A stretch of DNA of 64,000 nt, taken from Leifsonia sp. fls2-241-R2A-40a. GTDB lineage: Bacteria; Actinomycetota; Actinomycetes; Actinomycetales; Microbacteriaceae. A program made the position numbers and the translations under genes. The notes beneath the pieces are model-generated. The model was not told the DNA's origin and did no database searches. It was given only the letters and a program-made list of their open reading frames with translations. Shown piece after piece: positions 35,518-43,032 of this stretch. The DNA lies in the NCBI RefSeq assembly GCF_030209575.1, contig NZ_JARVRS010000001.1:3410001-3474000 (forward strand), in the 5' to 3' direction. The number at the start of each line of letters is the position of its first letter. Positions within the stretch are counted from its first letter, which is position 1.

Positions 35518-36339
35518 GTAGGGGCCTCCGACAGGGCCGGTCGCGCCCGCTGCTCCGGACAGACGCTGCGGTACGGGGAGCTTGGGCCCCAGGCCGTCTC
35601 CGGCGGAGACGTGGCGGAGCCGCCGGCTGATCCACGGGATGGCGTAGACGCGCAGCCAGGTGCGCAGCGGCACCGAGTCCGGTGGGGTCGTCGGCCCCTG
35701 CGGTGCGGCGGTCTCCGGGCCGCCGATCTCGGCGTAGGGAACGCCGAGGGCATGGGCGGCGTGCGACGCCAGCAGCCGGTGCCCCCTCGTGCTCAGGTGG
35801 ACGCGGTCGGACGCCCACATCGCCGGGTCGCGGAACTCGCGGACTCCCCAGACGTCGAGCACGACGGCGCGCTGGTCGCGCGCGATGCTCCAGATGTTGG
35901 CGTTGAACACGGCCGCCCGGCCGCGGAAGGGCTTGAGGAAGAACGCGAACTGGGGGTCGAAGATGTTGGCGAGCAGCACGGTGGCGCCGGTCGCACGCAG
36001 CGACCGGATGCCCGTCTCCAGGCGCGAGGCGAGCGCATCCGGGTCGGCGGCCGGGCTCATGAGGTCGTTGCCGCCGATCATCACCGAGACCAGGTCGGGC
36101 CTCAGTTCGAGTGCGTGCGGGATCTGCGCATCCACCACGTCCGCGATGCGGCGGCCGCGGACGGCCAGGTTCGCGAACTCCACGGAGACTCCCGCCAGCC
36201 GGGCGTCGCCGTCGAGGATCCCGGCCAGGCGGTCGGCCCAGCCCAGGAAGGCGTCCGGTTGCCCGGGCGCGTGGTCGCACAGCCCCTCGGTGAGCGAGTC
36301 TCCGAGGGCGACGTAGCGCGTGAAGGTCGATCGGCTCAC
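35515..36339 (-). CDS. SGNH/GDSL-family hydrolase
   Basis: The 274-residue enzyme has block I ALGDSLTEGLCD with the catalytic Ser, block II with Gly (NLAVRGRRIADV), block III IGGNDLM with Asn, and block V DRVHLSTRGHRLLA with Asp and His. No signal peptide is present, so it acts in the cytoplasm, probably on an ester. The GTG start at 36339 follows a -10 CAGAAT by six bases. The C-terminus is Arg/Gly-rich. It overlaps the orn promoter by a few bases at its 3' end. Confidence 0.88.
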   Translation of the reverse strand: MSRSTFTRYVALGDSLTEGLCDHAPGQPDAFLGWADRLAGILDGDARLAGVSVEFANLAVRGRRIADVVDAQIPHALELRPDLVSVMIGGNDLMSPAADPDALASRLETGIRSLRATGATVLLANIFDPQFAFFLKPFRGRAAVFNANIWSIARDQRAVVLDVWGVREFRDPAMWASDRVHLSTRGHRLLASHAAHALGVPYAEIGGPETAAPQGPTTPPDSVPLRTWLRVYAIPWISRRLRHVSAGDGLGPKLPVPQRLSGAAGATGPVGGPY

Positions 36340-36345
36340 GGTCCG

Positions 36346-36351
36346 ATTCTG
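36346..36351 (-). promoter_or_regulatory. -10 CAGAAT, predicted leaderless SGNH start
   Basis: CAGAAT ends six bases before the GTG at 36339. Confidence 0.4.
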
Positions 36352-36422
36352 TTCGCACCGGCGGCGCAGCGGCACTCGCGACGGCCATCGCCGCAGGATC
36401 GTCGCCGCGAGTTCGCCGGACG

Positions 36423-36428
36423 TACACT
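36423..36428 (+). promoter_or_regulatory. -10 TACACT, predicted leaderless start at 36435
   Basis: TACACT ends six bases before the GTG at 36435. Confidence 0.5.
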
Positions 36429-36434
36429 GGCGAG

Positions 36435-36737
36435 GTGGATTCGACACCAGCCGTTGACCCGGAGGACACCGGGGACGCGCGACTCACGCTGTACACCTCC
36501 GCGTTCTGCGAGCCCTGCATGCAGACCCGCGCGGTACTGAGCGAGGCGGCGCGTCTCGCTCCGCGGATCGCGGTGACCGAGCTGGATGTGGCACGTAACA
36601 TCGAGCGCGCGGAGCGGGACCGCATCCGCGTGACGCCGACCGTCATCGTCACGGGCGCCGACGGCAGCGAAGTGTTCCGGGCCGAAGGCGTGCCGACCCT
36701 CGCGCAGGTGCTGACAGCGGCCGCCAAGGCGCTCTGA
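36435..36737 (+). CDS. Thioredoxin/glutaredoxin-like protein
   Basis: The 100-residue thioredoxin-fold protein has a CEPC active site (Cys25, Cys28) followed by the cis-Pro motif RVTPTVIVT and a Gly turn (ADGSEVFRAEGVPT). It has no signal peptide. The 20-residue N-terminal extension is disordered-looking. It could be a monothiol- or dithiol-type reductant; the partner is unknown. The unusual CEPC dipeptide (Glu-Pro) is closer to Grx/NrdH-like or thioredoxin-family members of actinobacteria than to classical WCGPC thioredoxin. Confidence 0.85.
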   Translation: MDSTPAVDPEDTGDARLTLYTSAFCEPCMQTRAVLSEAARLAPRIAVTELDVARNIERAERDRIRVTPTVIVTGADGSEVFRAEGVPTLAQVLTAAAKAL

Positions 36738-36755
36738 CCGGGCCAGACTCGACCG

Positions 36756-37361
36756 TCAGTCGCGGTCGCTCTCCCCTGCAGCGCCTCCGGCCGGCCCTTC
36801 CGCCGGCCCGCTCGCTGCGCCGCTCGGCGCGCGGTGCAGCAGGAACATGCCGCCGTGGGCGGGAAGGTGCGACCGCTCGCGATCGGTCTCGACGTACTCG
36901 TCGATGACGGCGACGATGCGACGATCGAGCTCCGCGACGTCCTCCGGTGAGAGGTGCAGCGAGAACCGGGCATAGGTGGCGATGGATGCGGGCCCGGCTT
37001 CGGCGAGTTCCTGCTGGAAGGCGTCGACCGGGGCCAGGCCGTGGCTCAGGTCGCTCTGTTCGAGGGGCGCCGAGAGCCACCAGCTGATTCCCGTCGAGCG
37101 GTAGGGCTTCTCCAGCGCGCCCGCCTGACCCGTCCGCACCTCGCCCGGCTCGAGGAAGCCTGCGGCGACCAGCTGACGCACGTGGTAGTACACCGTTCCG
37201 GGGTCGACCCCCAGGCGATCCGCGAGCTGCTTGTTGGTGAGCTCGCTGTCGCCGCACAGCCGCAGGATCCGCACCCGCAGCGGATGCGAGAGCGCCTTCA
37301 GCTCCTGCGGCGTCGCGGGCCGCCGCTTGGCATCGGGATCGCTCCGCCGGTCGTCGGTCAT
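36756..37361 (-). CDS. ArsR/winged-helix repressor-like regulator
   Basis: The 201-residue protein has the ArsR-type helix-turn-helix: LKALSHPLRVRILRLCGDSELTNKQLADRLGVDPGTVYYHVRQLVAAGFLEPGEVR (residues 20-75). The rest (about 125 residues) is a helical effector or dimerisation domain with no metal-binding motif, of the actinobacterial HTH_20 group. The divergent MFS pump gene and the perfect palindrome between them make it a likely repressor of the pump. The ATG at 37361 follows a -10 TAGATT by six bases, so the mRNA is predicted leaderless. Confidence 0.88.
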   Translation of the reverse strand: MTDDRRSDPDAKRRPATPQELKALSHPLRVRILRLCGDSELTNKQLADRLGVDPGTVYYHVRQLVAAGFLEPGEVRTGQAGALEKPYRSTGISWWLSAPLEQSDLSHGLAPVDAFQQELAEAGPASIATYARFSLHLSPEDVAELDRRIVAVIDEYVETDRERSHLPAHGGMFLLHRAPSGAASGPAEGPAGGAAGESDRD

Positions 37362-37367
37362 GCGACC

Positions 37368-37373
37368 AATCTA
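37368..37373 (-). promoter_or_regulatory. -10 TAGATT, predicted leaderless repressor start
   Basis: TAGATT ends six bases before the ATG at 37361. Confidence 0.5.
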
Positions 37374-37396
37374 GCGCGGATTTGGATTTCTCCAGG

Positions 37397-37416
37397 TGAT
37401 TGAGGATTCTCAATCA
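37397..37416. promoter_or_regulatory. Operator-like palindrome TGATTGAG-N4-CTCAATCA
   Basis: Two perfect eight-base arms face each other across GATT. The left arm plus the loop overlap TTGAGG, a likely -35 of the MFS gene, 17 bases before GAAGCT (37423-37428), whose start would be the ATG at 37435. Binding would block the pump promoter. Confidence 0.7.
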
Positions 37417-37434
37417 GTGTGCGAAGCTGGGGTG

Positions 37435-38682
37435 ATGACCGCGACTGGACTCGGCGCCCGCTACTGGAAGCTCTGGACCTCCGCCGGGCTCTCCAACCTT
37501 GCCGACGGCGTGATGAAGGTCGCGCTGCCGCTCGTCGCCGTCCGCTACACCGACTCGCCCGCCCTCATCGCCGGGCTCGCGTTCGCGTTCACCCTCCCCT
37601 GGCTGCTCTTCGCCCTCACCGCCGGCGCTCTGGCCGACCGCCTCGACCGCCGACGGCTGATGCTCGTGGCGAACGGCGCCCGCGCCCTCTTCCTCGCCTG
37701 TCTGACGGTCGCCTCCATCGCGGGCGCCGGGTCGCTCTGGCTGCTGTACGCCGCGGCCGTCTGCATCGGCGTGGCCGAGACCGTCTACGACACGTCGGCG
37801 CAGTCGATCCTGCCGCAGCTCGTCCCGCGGGAGCGGCTCTCGCGTGCCAACGGCCGGCTCTACGCCGCCGAGATCACCGCGAACGAGTTCGTCGGGCCGC
37901 CGCTCGGCGGCTTCCTCGTCGCCAGCGGCGTCGCAGTCGCGTTCGGTGCTCCCGTGCTGCTCTGGGTGGCCGCGATCGGCGTGCTGCTCCTGGTACGCGG
38001 GCGGTACGTCGCCGAGCGGACCGGCGGCACCACCATCCGCGCCGACATCGCCGAGGGACTGCGCTTCCTCCGGCACAGCACGCTGCTCCGCACCCTCGCG
38101 ATCATGGTCGGGATCTTCAACTTCGCCAGTTCGGCGGTCTTCACCGTCTTCGTGCTCTATGCCGTCGGACCGCAGTCCGCCATGAAGCTCACGGACCCGG
38201 CGTACGGGCTCCTCCTCACCGCGTCGGCGATCGGAAGCGTCCTCGGCACCTTCCTGGCCGAACCCGCCGAGCGACTGCTCGGCCGTTCCCGCGCCCTCGT
38301 GCTGACGATCGTGGGTTCGCTGTTCACGGTCGCGACGCCCGCCTTCACGGCGAATCCGTTCATCATCGGCGCCGGGATGCTGCTGGGCGGTATCACCGTC
38401 TCCATCTGGAACGTCATCACCGTCTCGCTGCGGCAGCGCGTCACGCCTACCCGTCTGCTCGGCCGGCTGAACAGCGCCTACCGCCTGCTCGCCTGGGGCA
38501 CCATGCCGCTCGGCGCGGCGGCCGGCGGCGTCATCGGCCAGCTCTTCGGCGTGCAGTGGGTGTTCGTCGTGATGGGCGCGCTCGTGGTGCTCCAGCTCAT
38601 CCCCATGCTGTGGATCACGGACCGACGGATGGACGAAGCCGAGGCGGCCGTGGAGGTCGAGGCGACGTCCGTCGATCGTTGA
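37435..38682 (+). CDS. MFS transporter, drug-exporter type
   Basis: The 415-residue protein has 12 membrane segments, the MFS loop ALADRLDRRRLMLVANG and the middle block ETVYDTSAQSILPQLVPRERLSRANGRLYAAEITANEFVGPPLGG that marks the MFS_3/EntS exporter group. The ATG at 37435 is chosen over a start 13 codons upstream because the upstream part would overlap the operator palindrome. The C-terminal tail is acidic. It is divergent from and most likely repressed by the winged-helix regulator. Confidence 0.9.
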   Translation: MTATGLGARYWKLWTSAGLSNLADGVMKVALPLVAVRYTDSPALIAGLAFAFTLPWLLFALTAGALADRLDRRRLMLVANGARALFLACLTVASIAGAGSLWLLYAAAVCIGVAETVYDTSAQSILPQLVPRERLSRANGRLYAAEITANEFVGPPLGGFLVASGVAVAFGAPVLLWVAAIGVLLLVRGRYVAERTGGTTIRADIAEGLRFLRHSTLLRTLAIMVGIFNFASSAVFTVFVLYAVGPQSAMKLTDPAYGLLLTASAIGSVLGTFLAEPAERLLGRSRALVLTIVGSLFTVATPAFTANPFIIGAGMLLGGITVSIWNVITVSLRQRVTPTRLLGRLNSAYRLLAWGTMPLGAAAGGVIGQLFGVQWVFVVMGALVVLQLIPMLWITDRRMDEAEAAVEVEATSVDR

Positions 38683-39020
38683 CGCGTACACGACTTTGCC
38701 AGGGTCTACGCCTGAACCGTCCAGAAACAGCGCCTAGGGTCATTCTCTGACGGCATCGACAGCCGTCCGTGCCGCGCAGGCGCGCATCCAGCCCCCAACC
38801 CCCGAACCGTCCCCCGCGAGTTCGCCCCTGGATGTCCGCCATCGTCGCCCGGCACACCCGCGCTTCGCGCCGCGCCTCTTCAGGACCACGGGTCCACGAG
38901 GTGCCTGTGTGCGTTCCGCGCGGTTGTCAGCCCGCAGGGCCCTCCCGAAACAGGGCCCGGTCGCGTTCGCACCCACGGTGCCGCCACGCGTCAGGCGGGG
39001 AAGCCCGATCCAGGAAAGCA
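38683..39020 (+). other. Structured leader of the lytic-transglycosylase-like gene
   Basis: No gene is visible. A promoter (CTGAAC at 38712-38717, TAGGGT at 38735-38740) predicts a leader of about 275 bases. It contains GGACC-ACG-GGTCC, a GGGCCC palindrome repeated ten bases apart (CAGGGCCC twice) and other GC-rich stems. I could not match it to the c-di-AMP ydaO riboswitch that often precedes wall-lytic genes. Confidence 0.45.
38735..38740 (+). promoter_or_regulatory. -10 TAGGGT for the wall-lytic gene
   Basis: With CTGAAC at -35 and a 17-base spacer it places the start point near 38747. Confidence 0.4.
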
Positions 39021-39824
39021 ATGCTGAGCTCCCTTCGTAACTCCCTCCGATCCACCGCCAAGAACAGCCCCATCTCCTTCGGCCGCATCGTCGCCGGCGC
39101 GGCCACCGTGCTGATGAGCACGAGCCTGATCGCCCCCGCGATCGCGCAGCAGCAGGACAGCGAGCGCCAGACGCGCGAGCTCTCCGAGGCCACCGGAATG
39201 CAGCACGACCAGCTCTCGGTCTACGACTCGATCGTGCGCGACCGCCTCGAGCGCGAGGCGAAGGCCACGCTGAGCGGCGCGCTGGCCACCGTCGCCGCCA
39301 ACCAGGCGAAGGCCGACGCCTCCGCCGCCAAGACTGCGATCGCCGGTCTCAGCGACTTCACGAAGCTGCCCGCCACCAAGCTGCGGGACAGCATCGACAA
39401 CACCAAGGCCGCGTCGGATGCTCTCGCCGCGGCGGGTGCGGACGCCGACCGCCGTGCGGCCGAGGCCGCCGCGAAGGCCGCCGCCGACGCAGCCGCCGCC
39501 CTGGCCGCCGCGAACACCCCGAGCGGCGCCAAGAGCGTCGCCGCGAGCATCGCCGCCAGCCAGTACGGCTGGGGCTCGGACCAGTTCCAGTGCCTCGACA
39601 ACCTGTGGCAGCGCGAGTCCGGCTGGAACTACCAGGCGTCGAACTCCGGCAGCGGCGCGACGGGCATCCCCCAGGCGCTCCCCGGAAGCAAGATGGCGTC
39701 GTTCGGCACCGACTGGGCGACCAACGCCACCACGCAGATCAAGTGGGGCCTCGACTACATCGCCCGCGGATACGGCACGCCGTGCGGCGCCTGGGGTCAC
39801 TCGGAGTCCTACAACTGGTATTGA
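39021..39824 (+). CDS. Secreted lytic-transglycosylase-like cell wall protein
   Basis: The 267-residue precursor has a signal peptide (IVAGAATVLMSTSLIAPAIAQ, cleavage near residue 43) followed by a helical, Ala-rich coiled-coil-like region (residues about 50-185, with many AAAKAAAD heptad-like steps). The C-terminal 80 residues form an SLT/transglycosylase-like fold: QYGWGSDQFQCLDNLWQRESGWNYQASNSGSGATGIPQALPGSKMAS and the closing YIARGYGTPCGAWGHSESYNWY, with the catalytic Glu in QRESGW. The layout resembles aggregation-promoting factor and resuscitation-type wall proteins. AGGAAAGC precedes the ATG. Confidence 0.82.
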   Translation: MLSSLRNSLRSTAKNSPISFGRIVAGAATVLMSTSLIAPAIAQQQDSERQTRELSEATGMQHDQLSVYDSIVRDRLEREAKATLSGALATVAANQAKADASAAKTAIAGLSDFTKLPATKLRDSIDNTKAASDALAAAGADADRRAAEAAAKAAADAAAALAAANTPSGAKSVAASIAASQYGWGSDQFQCLDNLWQRESGWNYQASNSGSGATGIPQALPGSKMASFGTDWATNATTQIKWGLDYIARGYGTPCGAWGHSESYNWY

Positions 39825-39853
39825 TCGGCCGCGGGAGCGTCGCACCCCGCCGG

Positions 39854-39859
39854 TAGACT
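39854..39859 (+). promoter_or_regulatory. -10 TAGACT, predicted leaderless start at 39867
   Basis: TAGACT ends seven bases before the GTG at 39867. Confidence 0.5.
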
Positions 39860-39866
39860 CGCGCGA

Positions 39867-40931
39867 GTGAGCATGAGCACCGGCAAGGCCGCACCCTCCC
39901 CCGACATCCGTGGAGCCCATCTCGTCGGCAGCGTCAACCTGCCGGACGCCGAGAGCGTGTTCCGCACCGTGAGCGCCCACCTCGGCGACCGGATGCACCG
40001 CATCCCGGACGGCGAGGTGGGCGAACGCTTTTACTGGGTGCAGTTCCAGACCAATCGGCTGGACCGGATGGCGGGGATCTCGCGCATCCCGGTCGAGCCG
40101 TTCTTCCTGCGCGAGGTCTTCGACGGACGGCCCTTCCGTCTCGACGACGGCGTCTCCGCCGACGACCTCGTGTTCCCGGACCTCGGCTACGCGGAGTCCG
40201 CGCTCGACTCGTACGCCGTGTTCCGCGAGCTGCGCGAGGAGGGCGTGATCGCGCCCGGGACGCGGTTCCAGGTGTCGCTGCCCACGCCCGCCGGCGTGGT
40301 CGGACCGTTCATCGTGGCGGAGGACCGGGCCGCGTTCGAGCCCGCCTACGAGCGCGCCCTGTTCGGCGAGTTGCAGCGCATCCTCGATGGCATCCCGCAC
40401 GAAGACCTCGCGATCCAGTGGGACACGGCCGTGGAGTTCGCGCTGCTCGAGGGGCGGATGCCCTCGTGGTTCGGCGACGACGTGCTTGCGGGCGTGGTGG
40501 AGCGCGCGACGCGGCAGGCGGCCGCCGTTCCGGCGGACGTTCAGGTGGGCTACCACCTCTGCTACGGCGACGTGGAGGAGCAGCACTTCGTGCAGCCCGC
40601 CGATGCCGGACACCTTGCCGACGTGCTTCAGGGCATCCTGACGAGCGCTCCCCGGCCCGTCACCTGGGTGCACCTGCCGGTGCCGATCGAGCGGGACGAC
40701 GCCGAGTACTTCGCTCCGCTGGCCGCGGTGGACGTGCCCGAGGAGACGGAACTCTTCCTCGGCCTCATCCACCACGAAGACGGCGTGGAGGGGGCGCGTC
40801 GCCGTGCGGAGGCCGCTGCCACGGCACTGCAGCGGTTCGGCGTCGGCACCGAATGCGGCTTCGGCCGCGGACCGAGCGAGCGGACCCCCGGGCTGCTCGA
40901 CCTGCACGCCGCCGTCGCCGAAGCCTGGTGA
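39867..40931 (+). CDS. Putative UROD/MetE-like TIM-barrel protein of unknown substrate
   Basis: The 354-residue soluble protein reads HLVGSVNLPDAESVFRTVSAHLGDRMHRIPDGEVGERFYWVQFQ at the start, LAIQWDTAVEFALLEG in the middle and LGLIHHEDGVEGARRRAEAA then GTECGFGRGP near the end. The spacing of these blocks recalls the methionine-synthase C-terminal or uroporphyrinogen-decarboxylase-like fold, with acidic and His residues at the strand ends. The catalytic zinc triad of MetE is not recognisable, so methionine synthesis is not claimed. It begins a small operon with the metallopeptidase gene (seven-base gap). Confidence 0.6.
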   Translation: MSMSTGKAAPSPDIRGAHLVGSVNLPDAESVFRTVSAHLGDRMHRIPDGEVGERFYWVQFQTNRLDRMAGISRIPVEPFFLREVFDGRPFRLDDGVSADDLVFPDLGYAESALDSYAVFRELREEGVIAPGTRFQVSLPTPAGVVGPFIVAEDRAAFEPAYERALFGELQRILDGIPHEDLAIQWDTAVEFALLEGRMPSWFGDDVLAGVVERATRQAAAVPADVQVGYHLCYGDVEEQHFVQPADAGHLADVLQGILTSAPRPVTWVHLPVPIERDDAEYFAPLAAVDVPEETELFLGLIHHEDGVEGARRRAEAAATALQRFGVGTECGFGRGPSERTPGLLDLHAAVAEAW

Positions 40932-40938
40932 CGCGACC

Positions 40939-41292
40939 GTGACGGTGCAGCTCGGCCTGGAGGCGTTCGAGGCGCTCGTCACCGACGAGCTCGACCGGCT
41001 GCCGGACGACATGGTCGACGGGCTCGACAACGTCGTGTTCGTGGTCGAGGACCGCCCGGAGGACGGCTCCCTCGACCTGCTCGGGTTGTACGAAGGCGTC
41101 GCGCTCACCGAGCGCGACAGCTACGGCTTCGGCGAGATGCCGGACCGCATCATCCTCTACCGCGAGCCGCTGCTCGCGCTCTGTGCGGACGAGGACGAAC
41201 TACGCGACGAAGTGCACATCACGCTCGTGCACGAGATCGCGCACTACTACGGGATCGACGACGACCGGCTCCACGAACTGGGCTGGGCGTAG
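40939..41292 (+). CDS. Zinc metallopeptidase-like protein (zincin_1/DUF1025 family)
   Basis: The 117-residue protein is of typical length for this family. It has LVHEIAHYYGIDDDRLHELGWA with the HExxH zinc motif and a third ligand His/Asp downstream, preceded by the acidic loop (DELDRLPDDMVDGLDNVVFVVEDRP, then LLGLYEGVALTERDSYG). Substrates are not established. The GTG at 40939 follows the previous stop by seven bases; the second GTG two codons later is an alternative. A GC-rich hairpin terminator follows. Confidence 0.82.
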   Translation: MTVQLGLEAFEALVTDELDRLPDDMVDGLDNVVFVVEDRPEDGSLDLLGLYEGVALTERDSYGFGEMPDRIILYREPLLALCADEDELRDEVHITLVHEIAHYYGIDDDRLHELGWA

Positions 41293-41293
41293 G

Positions 41294-41311
41294 CGCCGCC
41301 GCGGGGCGGCG
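41294..41311. terminator. Terminator after the metallopeptidase gene
   Basis: CGCCGCC pairs with GGCGGCG around GCGG in the gap between two convergent genes. Confidence 0.5.
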
Positions 41312-41340
41312 TCGCGACGCCGTCAGGCGAAAGGGGTCGG

Positions 41341-41619
41341 TCAGGCGCCGAAGCCGAAGATCGACTCGTCTTCCTTGTCGGCCGCGACCGGGTCGGAGTC
41401 CGGCTCGTCGAAGTGGTACGACACCTGCAGCTGGCCCTCGACGTCGCGCTTCTCACCGGCGACGTACCAGAACGTCGACTCGAGGCCCTCGACGGCGGCG
41501 ATCACGCCGATGCGCTCGTCCACCTCGCCGCCTACCAGGAAACGGCGGTCGGTCTGGCCGACCAGCGGGCCGTCGACGTATTCGACGATGTACTCGGGGT
41601 CCTGTCGTGCTTCGGTCAT
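41341..41619 (-). CDS. Small acidic protein of unknown function
   Basis: The 92-residue soluble protein starts MTEARQDPEYIVEYVDGPLVGQTDRRFLVGGEVDERIGVIAAVEGLESTFWYVAGEK and ends DKEDESIFGFGA. No known motif is seen. It is translationally coupled (ATGA) to the preceding kinase-like gene and so is the last gene of the TPP-riboswitch operon. Its function in thiamine uptake, if any, is unknown. Confidence 0.7.
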   Translation of the reverse strand: MTEARQDPEYIVEYVDGPLVGQTDRRFLVGGEVDERIGVIAAVEGLESTFWYVAGEKRDVEGQLQVSYHFDEPDSDPVAADKEDESIFGFGA

Positions 41620-42269
41620 GACTCCACCGTAGTCCCCGATCGCGCGGCGGTCGCGCCACCGCTCAGATCGGCGCCCGTGACGTCGAGGGTGAGCATCGCG
41701 TTCTCCCGAGGATGCTCGCGCTCGGCGAAAGCGTCGAACTCCGCCTGCCAGCGATCCCACTCGACGGCGAAGGTCTCGCCATCGCGGGCGAGGGCGCGCT
41801 GCTTGCGCAGGGTGTCGTCCGCCTCGAGCCAGACCGTGAGATCCGCGAGGGCGGCGTTGCGCCGCGAGAGGGTGCCGCATCCCTCGACCACGACGGGATC
41901 CGGGCCGGTGACGGTCTCGCGGCCGGCCGGTCGCTCGCGCGCCCAGTCCCAGCGCTGCCAGGTTCCTGCTCCGGAGGCGCGCAGCGGCTCGAGGAGGTCG
42001 CGGCCGACCGCTTCGCTCCCGGCGTCGAGCCCGTCCCATCCCGGATAGAGGTCGTCCATCCGCACCAGCCGAGGTCGGCCGGCCGCGGGCCACCCGGCGA
42101 CGAGCAGATCGGCGAGCGAGCTCTTGCCCGCACCGCTCGGGCCGTCGATCAGAACCACCGGGGTGCGTCCGGCCGCCTGCGCGCGGCGCACCGCGGCGAC
42201 CACGGCGGCCTCCAGCCCCGACAGCGCCGACAGCGCCGACAGCGCCGAGAGTTCAGGAGAGCGGGGCAT
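41616..42269 (-). CDS. Uridine-kinase-like P-loop nucleotide kinase
   Basis: The 217-residue protein has Walker A GPSGAGKSSLAD (about residues 43-54), followed by LVRMDDLYPGWDGLDAGSEAVGRDLLEPL and VVVEGCGTLSRRNAALADLTVWLEADDTLRKQRALARDGETFAVEW, the uridine/phosphoribulokinase-like pattern with the DD substrate-binding motif and lid arginines. The N-terminus contains LSA repeated three times from a 9-bp tandem repeat. Its gene overlaps the end of ecfT by 17 bases and belongs to the riboswitch operon, so phosphorylation of the imported pyrimidine or a related vitamin precursor is a hypothesis. Confidence 0.75.
   Translation of the reverse strand: MPRSPELSALSALSALSGLEAAVVAAVRRAQAAGRTPVVLIDGPSGAGKSSLADLLVAGWPAAGRPRLVRMDDLYPGWDGLDAGSEAVGRDLLEPLRASGAGTWQRWDWARERPAGRETVTGPDPVVVEGCGTLSRRNAALADLTVWLEADDTLRKQRALARDGETFAVEWDRWQAEFDAFAEREHPRENAMLTLDVTGADLSGGATAARSGTTVES
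42220..42246 (-). repeat. 9-bp tandem repeat (GACAGCGCC, three copies)
   Basis: Three perfect copies encode the LSALSALSA stretch at the N-terminus of the kinase. Repeat number could vary without breaking the frame. Confidence 0.75.
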
Positions 42270-43032
42270 TCCAGCTCCCTACCGCCACGGCGGCTCCGAC
42301 GGCGGCGGCCGCCACCAGCAGGGCGACCACGAGGGTGACCCAGTCGCGGGGCCGGAAGACGGACGGCCGCGCCCAGGTGCGCACGCCCGGCGCGCCGAAG
42401 CCGCGCGCCTCCATCGCCGTCGCCAGCTTCGTTCCCCGCCGGAGCGACAGCACGAACAGCGCGAACGACTGCCCGAGGAAGCGGCGGAGCGCGCCGGCCT
42501 CCGCGACACCTCGCGCCCGGCGGGCGAGGGTGAGGGCGCGCCAGTCCTCGGCGAACAGCCCCACCAGGCGCAGTCCGGCGAGGCCGCCGATCACGAAGCG
42601 CGCGGGCAACTTGAGCAACTGCGCCAGGCCGTCCGCCAGGTCGGTCGGGTCGATCGTCACGAACAGGAGCACCGCAGGCAAGCCGATCGCGAGCACCCGC
42701 AGTGCGGTCGCCAGCGCGAGCGCGATCGAGCCGTCGCTGATCTCGACCGCCCACCACTGCACATACACGGTGCCGGAGGTCTGCCCGTAGAGAAGGGTCG
42801 TGAGTCCGGCGAGCGGGGCCGCGACCCACACCGGCGCCGTGCGCGCGATGACGGTGCGCAGCGGCAAGCGGGCGAACGACAGCAGGACGAGTTCCAGCAC
42901 CAGCGCGACGCCGGCCGAGACCGGATCGATGGAGAGCAGCAGAGCGACCGTCACGATCATCGCGGCACCGAGCTTCGCGACAGGGTTCAGCGTCGCCAGC
43001 GGTCCGCTGCGGAGGGGCTGGATGAGCGTCAC
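42253..43032 (-). CDS. ecfT: Energy-coupling factor transmembrane protein EcfT
   Basis: The 259-residue protein has about six membrane helices and the EcfT coupling signature: LTLARRARGVAEAGALRRFLGQS and TAMEARGFGAPGVRTW (two Ala-Arg-Gly coupling helices). EcfT links the two ATPase domains to the substrate-binding subunit. The GTG start at 43032 overlaps the EcfA stop. With YkoE and EcfA it forms a complete importer. Confidence 0.9.
   Translation of the reverse strand: MTLIQPLRSGPLATLNPVAKLGAAMIVTVALLLSIDPVSAGVALVLELVLLSFARLPLRTVIARTAPVWVAAPLAGLTTLLYGQTSGTVYVQWWAVEISDGSIALALATALRVLAIGLPAVLLFVTIDPTDLADGLAQLLKLPARFVIGGLAGLRLVGLFAEDWRALTLARRARGVAEAGALRRFLGQSFALFVLSLRRGTKLATAMEARGFGAPGVRTWARPSVFRPRDWVTLVVALLVAAAAVGAAVAVGSWNAPLS

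Noticed and set aside
38713-38718. TGAACC before the lytic gene as a SigL-type promoter
   Set aside because: No CGT follows at a 16-base spacing; the same holds for TGAACC at 48052-48057.
38747-39020. c-di-AMP (ydaO) riboswitch before the lytic gene
   Set aside because: Expected because of the gene type, but the conserved GAATCC, GGGGTGAA and GTCAGCTAACC blocks are absent.
38991-41108. Minus-strand open frame of about 700 codons opposite the wall-lytic and barrel genes
   Set aside because: Same GC-driven shadow; the opposite strand carries a signal peptide, SLT-like domain and zincin motif.
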